From positions 754,989-818,988 of the forward strand of contig JAFGBS010000009.1 in assembly GCA_016933055.1 (NCBI GenBank): a DNA stretch of 64,000 nt. Direction: 5' to 3'. The translations under genes and the position numbers were made by a program. Under the pieces are notes generated by a model, which saw only the letters and a program-made list of their open reading frames with translations, was not told the origin of the DNA and searched no databases. The stretch's first letter is position 1, and every line of letters starts with the position of its first letter. Of the stretch, positions 27,126 to 36,000 are shown in pieces. The DNA is from Promethearchaeota archaeon (GTDB taxonomy: Archaea > Asgardarchaeota > Lokiarchaeia > Sigyniarchaeales > Promethearchaeaceae).

Positions 27126-27147
27126 TATTTTGCAAATATGCAAAATA
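27126..27147. promoter_or_regulatory. operator palindrome 2 of the ABC operon
   Basis: TATTTTGCA and TGCAAAATA flank a 4-base centre (27126-27147), sharing the TTTTGCAA half-site with the palindrome at 27066. It ends just before AAGGAGGA, the ribosome binding site of the first gene, so a bound protein would block the transcription start or leader. Confidence 0.65.
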
Positions 27148-27168
27148 TTTAAGGAGGACTGAAACGCC

Positions 27169-28170
27169 ATTCAAAATGAAGATGTCATTGTGGAATTTAA
27201 AAATGTCACAAAAAACTTTGGAAGTTTTACTGCTGTATCTGATCTAAACTTAAAAATTTATCGTGGAGAAATTCTGGGATATTTAGGAGAAAATGGAGCG
27301 GGAAAATCTACCACCATGAAGATGATGGCGAATTTATTGAGACCAACTAAGGGACAAATCTATATACGGGACAATGCTGGTGAACTGGAACAACTTACAT
27401 CACGGAGCAAAGATCGTTTACTTAACAATATTGGATTTCTTATCGAAAATCCTGCTTTCTACGGGGATATGAGTCCTCGTGCAATATTAAAATATTTTGG
27501 AGAGCTTAAAGGCTATCCAAGAGATAGGATTAATGACCGAGTTGAAGAAGTAGTAGAAATGATTGGTATGACCAAGTGGATTGATGTAAAAATAAAAAAT
27601 TTCAGTAAAGGCATGCGACAGAAGATAGGCGTTGTTTCTGCCATAGTTCATAATCCTGATATCGTGGTTTTAGATGAACCGCAAACTGGTCTGGATCCCT
27701 CGGCACGTCTACTTGTAAGAGAATTCATCATGCAGCTTAAAGATATGGGAAAAACCATTTTTCTTTCTTCGCATCTCTTGTATGAAATCAGTGAAATTGC
27801 GGATAGGATAGCAATCATTTCTCATGGAAAACTCGTAGCCATAGATACTCTTGAAAATTTAGAAGCATTGGGAAAACTTAGTGTGATTCACTTGGAACTC
27901 AGCACACCAATAGAAGAAGTACCAACTTTTATCCCCAGTATTGTCAAAACTATCCAACCCTATTTGGGTGAACAACGAAAAACTGTAGTATTTGATAACA
28001 AAACTGGTGTTATCAAGATCCCATTTGATGGAAACCCTGAACACCAATCTATGATCTTAAAAGAATTGATTAGACAAGGTTTGGACATATTAGAGTTTAG
28101 CGTACCAAAGGCTGGATTGCTAGAAGACCTTTACATTGAATTTGTGAATAAACGTCAGGAGGAATTATAA
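27169..28170 (+). CDS. ABC transporter ATP-binding protein
   Basis: About 334 residues. Walker A GENGAGKST near residue 45, signature FSKGMRQKIG near 145, Walker B IVVLDEP near 168 and the switch His in SSHLL are intact. Class: ABC-2 type exporter ATPase. A GTG at 27190 begins at VEFKNV, but it is 30 bases from the strong AAGGAGGA (27151-27158) and cuts into the usual N-terminus. An in-frame ATT at 27169, 10 bases after that site, would give an N-terminus ending in NEDVIVEFKNV; I prefer this non-AUG start. The permease gene overlaps the stop by one base. Confidence 0.85.
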   Translation: MQNEDVIVEFKNVTKNFGSFTAVSDLNLKIYRGEILGYLGENGAGKSTTMKMMANLLRPTKGQIYIRDNAGELEQLTSRSKDRLLNNIGFLIENPAFYGDMSPRAILKYFGELKGYPRDRINDRVEEVVEMIGMTKWIDVKIKNFSKGMRQKIGVVSAIVHNPDIVVLDEPQTGLDPSARLLVREFIMQLKDMGKTIFLSSHLLYEISEIADRIAIISHGKLVAIDTLENLEALGKLSVIHLELSTPIEEVPTFIPSIVKTIQPYLGEQRKTVVFDNKTGVIKIPFDGNPEHQSMILKELIRQGLDILEFSVPKAGLLEDLYIEFVNKRQEEL

Positions 28171-29051
28171 TGAGTGATAAAAATATCATTCTTGAACCTA
28201 AGAAATTTGAAGGAAGATTTTACAAAGCCTTAAGGCAAATCTGGAATACGATGAAGTTTGAATGGCAGAGGAAATGGAGTTCATTACTTGCTATGATAGG
28301 AACTGCCATACTAATATTCGTTTTAAACTTGGTAATTGAAGTACTTCAACTTAATCGTGGTGGTGAGCTTGCTGCTACAGCATCCGAATACGCTCAAAGT
28401 TATATGGGATTTATTAGTTTGTTTATTTATATCATTGGTTGCACTTTTGTCGGTTCAATTATCGTAGAAGATTTTGAAAAATCAACTGGGAACCTCTTGT
28501 TTCCTAAAATCACCAAAGAAAGACTACTAATTGGTAGATTTACTGCAAGATACATATACGGGTTTCTAGCATTGCTTACTTACTATACTGGTGTCACTAT
28601 CATAACTTTTATACGATTTAGTGTAATTCCTGTCAATTTATATGCATCATTCCTTTGGGCAGCGTATTATTTACTAGCAGTATATGCATTTGTTGCCTTA
28701 TTCAGTAGTTTCTTTAAAAGAACGGCTGGTTCAGTTATAGTGAGTTTACTTTCTCTATTAATTGTATTTACGATGGTACAGAGTATTTTACAATTCACAG
28801 GCATAACAATAGAACCATTGTTATTTCTAACTTATTATAGCAATATTATAACCTACACATTCAATATGCCCGAAGAACGATTTCAAGAGCTCCCGTTCGG
28901 ACCTCCTAGTAATCCAGACGCTCAAACGTTTTATCGATGGATTACACCAAATGAACTGGGTGCTGGGATCGGCTTAATGGTGTATACAGTGGTATTATTA
29001 ATAGCAGCCTATATTATTTATGAGTTTCGTCAAAGTAAAGGAAACATGTGA
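28170..29051 (+). CDS. ABC-2 type transporter permease
   Basis: 293 residues with six hydrophobic segments after a cytosolic start: near 40-60, 88-110, 130-152, 160-185, 192-215 and 262-285. FEKSTGNLLFPKITKERLLIGRF is the charged loop commonly found between helices 2 and 3 of ABC-2 permeases. The start codon overlaps the ATPase stop (TAATG), so the two are translated together. It forms the membrane part of an exporter whose substrate is unknown. Confidence 0.8.
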   Translation: MSDKNIILEPKKFEGRFYKALRQIWNTMKFEWQRKWSSLLAMIGTAILIFVLNLVIEVLQLNRGGELAATASEYAQSYMGFISLFIYIIGCTFVGSIIVEDFEKSTGNLLFPKITKERLLIGRFTARYIYGFLALLTYYTGVTIITFIRFSVIPVNLYASFLWAAYYLLAVYAFVALFSSFFKRTAGSVIVSLLSLLIVFTMVQSILQFTGITIEPLLFLTYYSNIITYTFNMPEERFQELPFGPPSNPDAQTFYRWITPNELGAGIGLMVYTVVLLIAAYIIYEFRQSKGNM

Positions 29052-29109
29052 ATTGTTTTCCTACTTCTTTTTTCTATAATCTTATAAAAAACAAAGGTAA
29101 TATGTCGAT

Positions 29110-29922
29110 ATGAAACAACATTCCCCAAGAAGACCATTTGATGATATTAAATATTCTTCTCAACTGCTGATCAGAAATTATATACCTTTTTTAAAAATGC
29201 AATTATTTGCTATAATACTGACTTTAATCACTTTTTTTATCATCATTGGAATCGGATTTGTTTTTCGGGTTTTATTTAGGCAAGAAATTTCTGAACCCAT
29301 TCGATATATAATGCGTGTGTTTATTATCATTTTTGGTGGATTCATTACGGTATTTTTATCCACAACAAATGGTCTGGCAGTGGATATATTTGATTCTGGA
29401 GATGAATTTACAGAATTTCGAAACGCATTCAAATATTTTGGGAAATATTGGTGGCAATACCTCATAATTTCCATTATAGTTTTTGGATTTCCTAATGCAT
29501 TTCAAGGGATTATATCAGAACCTCGTATTCGAGGATTAATTCAAGATATACAATGGGACAAATTCATGTTTTACGAAGCAATTGGATTAATTTTTTCTTA
29601 TGTTTGGTATAGTCTGTTTATGTGCGTTTATCCTAGTTTAACTGTGCAAGGTAATTTAAAGCATGCATTTGTGGAGAATTTCCGAATATTAAAAGTGGAC
29701 GCGAAACGGGTATTTGGAACGTGGGCTCTCTTTTTTTTACTATTTCATTTACCCATTTATGTATTTGGCTCCCTAAGCTTAATTTTACATGTCCCCCCAT
29801 TCGGCATATTCTGGATATTTTTTACTTTAGTGAATCTGTTCTTGGGTACCCCTTTACAATATTTAGTAGCAACAGGAATGTATTTTAATATTAAATTTGA
29901 ACGGTTTGAATCCATAGAATAA
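29110..29922 (+). CDS. membrane protein of the ABC operon
   Basis: 270 residues with about six hydrophobic segments (near 27-55, 68-88, 115-140, 155-180, 200-225 and 228-255). AAAGGT lies 13 bases before the ATG. It sits 58 bases after the permease and 10 bases before the regulator gene, so it is likely part of the same transporter operon, perhaps as a partner of the exporter. No enzyme motif is recognised. Confidence 0.6.
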   Translation: MKQHSPRRPFDDIKYSSQLLIRNYIPFLKMQLFAIILTLITFFIIIGIGFVFRVLFRQEISEPIRYIMRVFIIIFGGFITVFLSTTNGLAVDIFDSGDEFTEFRNAFKYFGKYWWQYLIISIIVFGFPNAFQGIISEPRIRGLIQDIQWDKFMFYEAIGLIFSYVWYSLFMCVYPSLTVQGNLKHAFVENFRILKVDAKRVFGTWALFFLLFHLPIYVFGSLSLILHVPPFGIFWIFFTLVNLFLGTPLQYLVATGMYFNIKFERFESIE

Positions 29923-29932
29923 GGAAAATAAA

Positions 29933-30286
29933 ATGCCTTCTAAGAAGAATGACAGAATCGAACTTAACTGGAAACCAGAAAAAATTGAAGAGTTAATGAC
30001 GATAAAAAGTCCGGATGAAGCGATAATTCTTCTACACGAAGATAAGAAACAAATCATAGAGTTATTGATTTCAAATAATGCAATGACAATCCAACAGTTG
30101 TCTAAAGCGACACATAAAAATCCAGGAACTATTAAAAGACACCTAAATGATTTAATCGAACACCGATATGTCTATAAAAGTGGACAAAAGCAGTCAGAAT
30201 ACAATGTAAAAATGAAGTTTTACTCATGCGTTGCAAAAGAATTTAAAATTGATATTCGTATCCCAAAAGAAAAAAAAATGAATTAA
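29933..30286 (+). CDS. winged-helix (ArsR-like) transcriptional regulator
   Basis: 117 residues. A winged-helix domain spans residues 28-90: IIELLISNNAMTIQQLSKA, the recognition helix NPGTIKRHLNDLIEHRYV and the wing VYKSGQKQSEYNVK. A positively charged C-terminus follows. The gene starts 10 bases after the membrane protein gene and closes the ABC operon. It is the obvious candidate to bind the TTTTGCAA palindromes in front of that operon, giving autoregulation; this link is inference. The stop codon directly abuts repeat B copy 1. Confidence 0.8.
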   Translation: MPSKKNDRIELNWKPEKIEELMTIKSPDEAIILLHEDKKQIIELLISNNAMTIQQLSKATHKNPGTIKRHLNDLIEHRYVYKSGQKQSEYNVKMKFYSCVAKEFKIDIRIPKEKKMN

Positions 30287-30510
30287 TCTTTTTTTACCGA
30301 AGCTAATCGGTAAAATTTCCCCTTTTTTTCTCCTTAGTACTGTGCGGTCATCTCCCTTTTCCACAAGAATCCATCCAAAATACGATTTTTACATGTTACC
30401 ATCAAAATTGCTAACCAAACGCACCGCGTACAGTATAGGTACCCCTTTATACATTTGTCGTATGAAAAAAAATGAAAAGAAATGCGATTAGGTTCAACAA
30501 ATGTAGATTA
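30287..30510 (-). repeat. dispersed repeat B, copy 1
   Basis: 224 bases that match 53623-53846 as reverse complement with only scattered differences (by eye about 80-85 percent). It fills the whole space between two convergent genes and touches both stop codons. Includes the hairpin TTTTACCGA-AGCTAA-TCGGTAAAA at 30292-30315 and GTACTGTGCGGTCATC. The sequence has no reading frame shared by both copies. Confidence 0.85.
30292..30330 (+). terminator. hairpin within repeat B, possible terminator
   Basis: A 9-bp stem (TTTTACCGA with TCGGTAAAA) around a 6-base loop, followed by TTTCCCCTTTTTTT. It begins 5 bases after the stop of the regulator gene and would suit transcription termination from that side. 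Confidence 0.5.
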
Positions 30511-31653
30511 ATCATACATTTTCTCAATTTTTACAACTTTTTTACTTAAGGGGACTGATCCATTAAAATACATATGCAGATTATGGTTCAGATTGTGGAA
30601 ATCCATTTTTTTGATTTTTTCCGATTGATCCACGCTACTATATGTATTCCAAAAGAGTAGTGTTTCATTATGGAGCGTTTCTCGGTATTTTTTGATAAAA
30701 TCAATCATTGCAGAAAGAGTTTTTCCGGTATAGGTAGTTTCCAGTTCCATGTTATCGATCTCCTTAATGAGATCTACAGCATACTTACCCTTATCAGTTA
30801 CAATCCCATAAGTCCCGCCAAAATAATTCGTATTTATTTCTAGCCTCTGCTCTAAGGAATTTTCCGAAATTATCGGTATTGTTGAGTCATATTCTCGTAA
30901 GTATTGGTAACATTTTTTTGCTAAAACTATAGCACGTTTCCGACTTGCAAATTGTTTTGAACTTACTGTAACTCCGATTATTTTCGATTTTAATCCTGCC
31001 AGTTCACACCCCAATAGTAAACCTGCTGTGGTTCCAGAGCTACCAGTTGTGGTGAATATATAATCTGGCTCAGGAAGAATCCCCTCATCAATTTGGTGTT
31101 TTAGTTCAAAAGCTCCATTCACAAATCCTATAGTTCCTATTTTATTACTTCCACCCGCCCAAATTAGATAAGATCGCCAATGAGTTATCATATACCAAAT
31201 CATTGCCATTGCTAGACCAATTTGAGTTTTTTTATGAATTATTTTTGCATCATAATATAACTCTAAAAGCAAATTATGTCTTACATGCTCAGTTAATGGT
31301 TGATTTTGGAGAAAGACCACACTTTTTAATCCTAATTGCTTACAGAACATGGAATTAGCAACACAATGATTTGATCCGATTCCCCCCATAGTTAAGATAT
31401 GCTTTTTCTTATTTTTTAGTGCATAACCGAGAAGGAATTCAAACTTACGTGGCTTGTTCCCTCCGTATTCGGGATTTGATTTATCATCTCGTTTGATATA
31501 AATTCCATAAAAATCAAGTTTCTTTTCTAATCCATTCAATCGATGTACCGGGGTTGGTGCATCAATTAGCGATATCCATGGAATTTTCTGTAATCCGGGA
31601 TATTGTTGCATGATATATGGTAATTCTTTTTCTTGTTTGTTCTCATTCTTCAT
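30508..31653 (-). CDS. PLP-dependent D-cysteine desulfhydrase / ACC deaminase family protein
   Basis: 381 residues. YIKRDDKSNPEYGGNKPRKFEF holds the PLP-binding Lys in GGNKPRK, GGIGSNHCVA is the substrate and phosphate loop, and TGSSGTTAGLLLG near residue 200 the cofactor phosphate loop. The family deaminates D-cysteine or 1-aminocyclopropane-1-carboxylate, or acts on related amino acids. An insertion compared with the usual 330 residues lies around 145-165 and the C-terminus is extended. Its start overlaps the end of the CapA-like gene by 11 bases, so the two are translated together. Confidence 0.8.
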   Translation of the reverse strand: MKNENKQEKELPYIMQQYPGLQKIPWISLIDAPTPVHRLNGLEKKLDFYGIYIKRDDKSNPEYGGNKPRKFEFLLGYALKNKKKHILTMGGIGSNHCVANSMFCKQLGLKSVVFLQNQPLTEHVRHNLLLELYYDAKIIHKKTQIGLAMAMIWYMITHWRSYLIWAGGSNKIGTIGFVNGAFELKHQIDEGILPEPDYIFTTTGSSGTTAGLLLGCELAGLKSKIIGVTVSSKQFASRKRAIVLAKKCYQYLREYDSTIPIISENSLEQRLEINTNYFGGTYGIVTDKGKYAVDLIKEIDNMELETTYTGKTLSAMIDFIKKYRETLHNETLLFWNTYSSVDQSEKIKKMDFHNLNHNLHMYFNGSVPLSKKVVKIEKMYD

Positions 31654-32989
31654 TTTTACGCCAACTCGTTCCTATTACTAAATCTGCATACTTACCCATA
31701 ACCTCGAGGTAATATTGATATTCTTTGTCCGAATGAACTTTATTAACTTGGTCTCGCAATCTTTCAATTTGAAGATACCGATCCTCAGCATTATCGGGAA
31801 CTATTTCATGCTGGAAAACGGGAATTAGATCTATATTTTGTATGAATGTTTTTTGTTCATTTTTACAAGAGCCTTTAGCAATTTTTATTTTAGAAATCAA
31901 GTTTAACACTATGTGTGGATTGGATTTATTAGCTGATAAATTTCCCAAACTATAAAGAATGGGAACTATTCGGTCCGGGTCTCGATCAGTTTGATAGAAT
32001 TCATAGGGTTGAATGCAATGAGGATGATGACAGACAATTAAATCAGCACCTTTTTCTGAAAGATAATGAGCTATCTCTACTTGCCTAGGTGTGGGGAAAA
32101 ATTCATATTCTATACCCCAATGCAGGGATACCACCACTAAATCACAGCCTTTTTTCCTTAAGTTTTCAATTTGTATTTTCAGGGGACTCAAATCTGGATA
32201 TATTTTAGGATTATGAAAGGGAATATAATTTATTAAATAGGGCATATCTTCAGGCATAGGTTTGAGATTTAAACTATACGTAAAACCAACAAATCCGAAT
32301 TGAATTCCCTTTACTTCATAAATTAGTCCTGATTTCTGATTTTCAGGAGTTATATTAGTTCCAAAATGAAGGATACCGTCTTGTTCCAATCTTTTCACCG
32401 TAGTTTGATACCCTTCAAAGCCCCTATCCAAAATATGATTATTTGCGAGATGGAACAAAGAAAATTGCTTATCTCGGTGTCCTACCATTGCGAGATAGTC
32501 ATCCAGAGTGGCATTAATTTGGGGTGTTTCTTTATATTGATAAGTAGTTTGATCAATTTTCTCTAGAGTCAAAGTCGATTCCAAATTCGCAACTGAAATA
32601 TCATCATCGAAGATCTCGTGCGCTACGTTTTGGTAGAATGTGTTTCTCGAATTTCTAATGATATCATTCTTCATTAAATCTCCACAAAATGTCATAGATG
32701 CAGTATATTCGGGAATAAATTCTGAAGGGAGGAATTTTTTGGGTTTCTTCTGTTCATTCTTGAAATATTTTTCTAATCCCGAACCTTTTTGTGCGTGCAC
32801 AACTGGGCGCATAGATTTAGATACCCCATAAACTCCATTTCTAATGTTCTCGACAGTAGGATCATGGACTCTGGGATACTCGTATCTTCTGAAAAGACGA
32901 GTGAGAAACAACAGGAGATACAGAACAGTTTTCAGATACCATGGTAGTGACAACCGTTCCCGTAAGTCTTTAGGTATTTTATTATCCAT
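31643..32989 (-). CDS. CapA-family metallophosphatase-like protein
   Basis: 448 residues. SMTFCGDLM opens the calcineurin-like fold; VANLESTLT, LANNHILDRG, VVSLHWGIEYEF and VCHHPHCIQPYEF are the conserved CapA blocks with Asp, Asn and His ligands. The family is annotated as poly-gamma-glutamate synthesis protein, but most members outside Bacillus have no proven role. The first 75 residues are not part of the domain and include a hydrophobic stretch (TVLYLLLFLTRLF), so the protein may be tied to the membrane. It overlaps the downstream PLP-enzyme gene. Confidence 0.75.
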   Translation of the reverse strand: MDNKIPKDLRERLSLPWYLKTVLYLLLFLTRLFRRYEYPRVHDPTVENIRNGVYGVSKSMRPVVHAQKGSGLEKYFKNEQKKPKKFLPSEFIPEYTASMTFCGDLMKNDIIRNSRNTFYQNVAHEIFDDDISVANLESTLTLEKIDQTTYQYKETPQINATLDDYLAMVGHRDKQFSLFHLANNHILDRGFEGYQTTVKRLEQDGILHFGTNITPENQKSGLIYEVKGIQFGFVGFTYSLNLKPMPEDMPYLINYIPFHNPKIYPDLSPLKIQIENLRKKGCDLVVVSLHWGIEYEFFPTPRQVEIAHYLSEKGADLIVCHHPHCIQPYEFYQTDRDPDRIVPILYSLGNLSANKSNPHIVLNLISKIKIAKGSCKNEQKTFIQNIDLIPVFQHEIVPDNAEDRYLQIERLRDQVNKVHSDKEYQYYLEVMGKYADLVIGTSWRKNEE

Positions 32990-33094
32990 TCAAAAAACCT
33001 CGAATTTAACACAATTAGTTGGTTGGGGAACAGAAAAAAATTTAGATCATTTAATCTTTAAAATACGTAACATAGGTAATAATATCCTATCACT

Positions 33095-36000
33095 TTATTG
33101 GATATTTAGAAACCCTATAGAAATCAGCTGTGTTTTTACGGACAATTTCCGGTAAAATTCCAATCTTTTTACATCTTCTGGCAAATCAAACTCAATTTCC
33201 GTCAAGTCCTTTTTCAAATCATCTACTTCTAAATTTAAAGATTGTATTTCTCGGATAATAGAATTATAAGCGTTTTCTTTTTCCTTCCGTCTTTCTTCAT
33301 TCTTAATTTTGTACACATTATCCCATTGTCTTTTAGTGGGCACTTTTGTTTCAATGGTCTTTAACCTCTGCTCATGAAGATGTATTTTGTTAAGAATATA
33401 TTCTCGTTTATATTGAGTCAATGCAACGGTTCTTTGGAGTTCTTTTTTAAACATTATCTCATTAAGATCATCTAATTCTTTCTTATTTCGATTAGTTGTC
33501 TTTTTAAAATACTTTCTTGCTTTGATTTCCAAAGATTCAATATCCCCTCTATCAAGATGAGATGTTATTGAGGGAATATTGTGGTTTAAGTCTATTAATT
33601 TATAGAAATTTCGTGGTTTGGAAAGATATTTTGTCAAATATTGTAAGATAAATCCAGATTTTGTTATAATCACAGGTTTTATAATTCGTTCGATAAAGAT
33701 ACCACATATCTCAGTTTCAAATATGAAAACAAATAAAGGTGCATTTTCTCGGATTAATTTCTCGCATAAATCTCGTTCTAAAGGATTAGGGCCGTTATTT
33801 TTATTCAAATAGGTTTTCATATCAAGATTCATAATAGAATAAGGCTGCCCCAAATCCTCACCTTTACAATATTCCACCAACGCTTGGATCAGAGGATGTC
33901 CCAGCGCAAAGAAATCCAGTTCTTCCAGTTTTCGAGCGTTTTCAAGATTAAAAACACCGTCGAATGAGCTTCCTCGTAATCCTAACTCGTTACGTAATTC
34001 ATTTTGTATATCAATTCTCACATAATCTATACTAGAAGCGTGTTTTAAGTGTGAAATCTTTCCAAAACTTTTATCTCCTTGACGAAAATGCAGAAAAAAG
34101 GTCTTAAAAAACACAGAAATATCCTCATCATTTAGATGACTCGCATTTTCAATAATTTCGTCCATTCCATCCATTTGAAAAGATTTTCGATCTAAAACAA
34201 AATCTTCTAATTGAGCTTGGATTTCTTCCATTTTCAGCTGTTCGTTGATAATCTCCTCCTCAAAATCATATAAACTATCATATTTTTCACTGAATACTGC
34301 TTTATTAATACTTTTTTCTAAATTGGTAATGATGGGTTCAAGATTTCCAATCGATTCGGTAAATAAATTGATTCTTTTAGCAAGGATTTCTAAGATTCGA
34401 CTTTCTACTGTCCCTTTTACTAAAAAGTTGAAAATTAGAACATCATTTTCTTGCCCAATTCGATCTAATCGCCCAATTCGTTGTTCGAGTTTCATTGGAT
34501 TCCAAGGGAGGTCATAATTGATCAAAACACTACAAAATTGGAAATTTCGACCCTCACCGCCTACTTCTGTAGAAACCAATACGTCTCCGTGCAATTTAAA
34601 TCGTTCAACCGATTGATCTTTTTGATCTCGATCTAAGTCCCCATGAAATTCTTCCACATCAATACCTAGTTGTTGTAAGGTATCTTTAATATAGAATAAC
34701 GTTCTTTTAAACTGGGTAAAAATTATGATTTTATGGTTCTGTTCTTGTAAATTCTTAACAATCTCCACTAACGCACTCAGTTTCGAATCTATTTCAACTC
34801 TTTTCAGTCGCTGTAAAAAATCCTGCAGCACCGTAAGATGATTAGTCAAATACTCAATCTCTTTTTGTAATAAAGCAGATTCTTCATTTAAATTCCCGGA
34901 GTATGTTGCAATTTCATCCCAATCATCTTCTTCTAAATCAAAATAATCTTCATCTTGAAGTTCAAGAGGTATTGTTGATTGTCTTCCTTTTATCTGTTTT
35001 TTCTTTAGAACCTCATTTATTTTAGATACCCGCTTCTCTAAAGATGAGATCAATGCCTTGGGTGAGGATGTGAGTAATTTTTGGAGAACAACCATTACGA
35101 ATCCCAATGCGGGGTTTTTAGAATCCACAGACTCGTTATACGTTTTGGCTAAATATAGCTGTATTTCTTTGTAAATGTCTGCCTCCTCATCTGTTTGAAT
35201 CACTTCCACATTTTGGACAATTCGCCTAACAAACTTATCTGAGAATATTTTCCGTTTCCTGTTCCGAAATAAAAAATTACTTAAAAAATGATAATCTTGT
35301 AAACGTTGGATCAATTTTTTTCTTCCTAATATAGTCAGGGTCAATTTTCTTATTTTGTCATAACTGAAAGTCCGACCCAGTTTCTTATCTACCACCATAT
35401 CTTCAATCAATTCTTTTAAATACTCCCTATCTTCTACTTTTTGTTCAGATGTCAAAATCTTTAAGGGAATTTTCTCTTTATTTGAAAGCATTGATTCATA
35501 ATATGCATGTACACCGCGATAAACTAATGGTGGGTTTCCTAATATATCATGAATAAGCCCTATCATATTTTCCTTTTGAAAAAGGCTTAATGTGGGGAAA
35601 ACGTGCAAATTTCTAACCAACATAGTGATGATAGGTAACTGTTTGCGTTCACTTTCAAAATCTTCAAAATTGTGAAATATATCAGGTCGTATCAACTGAA
35701 GAAGACTAAATAAGTCGAAGGAATGCAACTGGATGGGTGTTGCAGTGAGTAATAGTAGACTTCTTGCTTTTTCCCCTAATTTTCGAGCAAGATGGTATCC
35801 CAAAGTTTCTTTATATTGACCAGAGCTTTGAATATATCTCCTTAAATGATGGGCTTCATCAAAAATAATAATATCCCAATAGAGTGAGGATAATAGCTCC
35901 CGATTTCGTTCCATTCGGGCAAATTGCAATGAAGTGATTACGAACGGATATTCAAGGTGGGTATCTGTTCGGTATAACACATGGGGGTGATCACACCGAT

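Noticed and set aside
30292..30315. Ordinary bacterial-type terminator only
   Set aside because: The hairpin is part of a 224-base element repeated elsewhere, so a simple terminator does not explain the conserved remainder.
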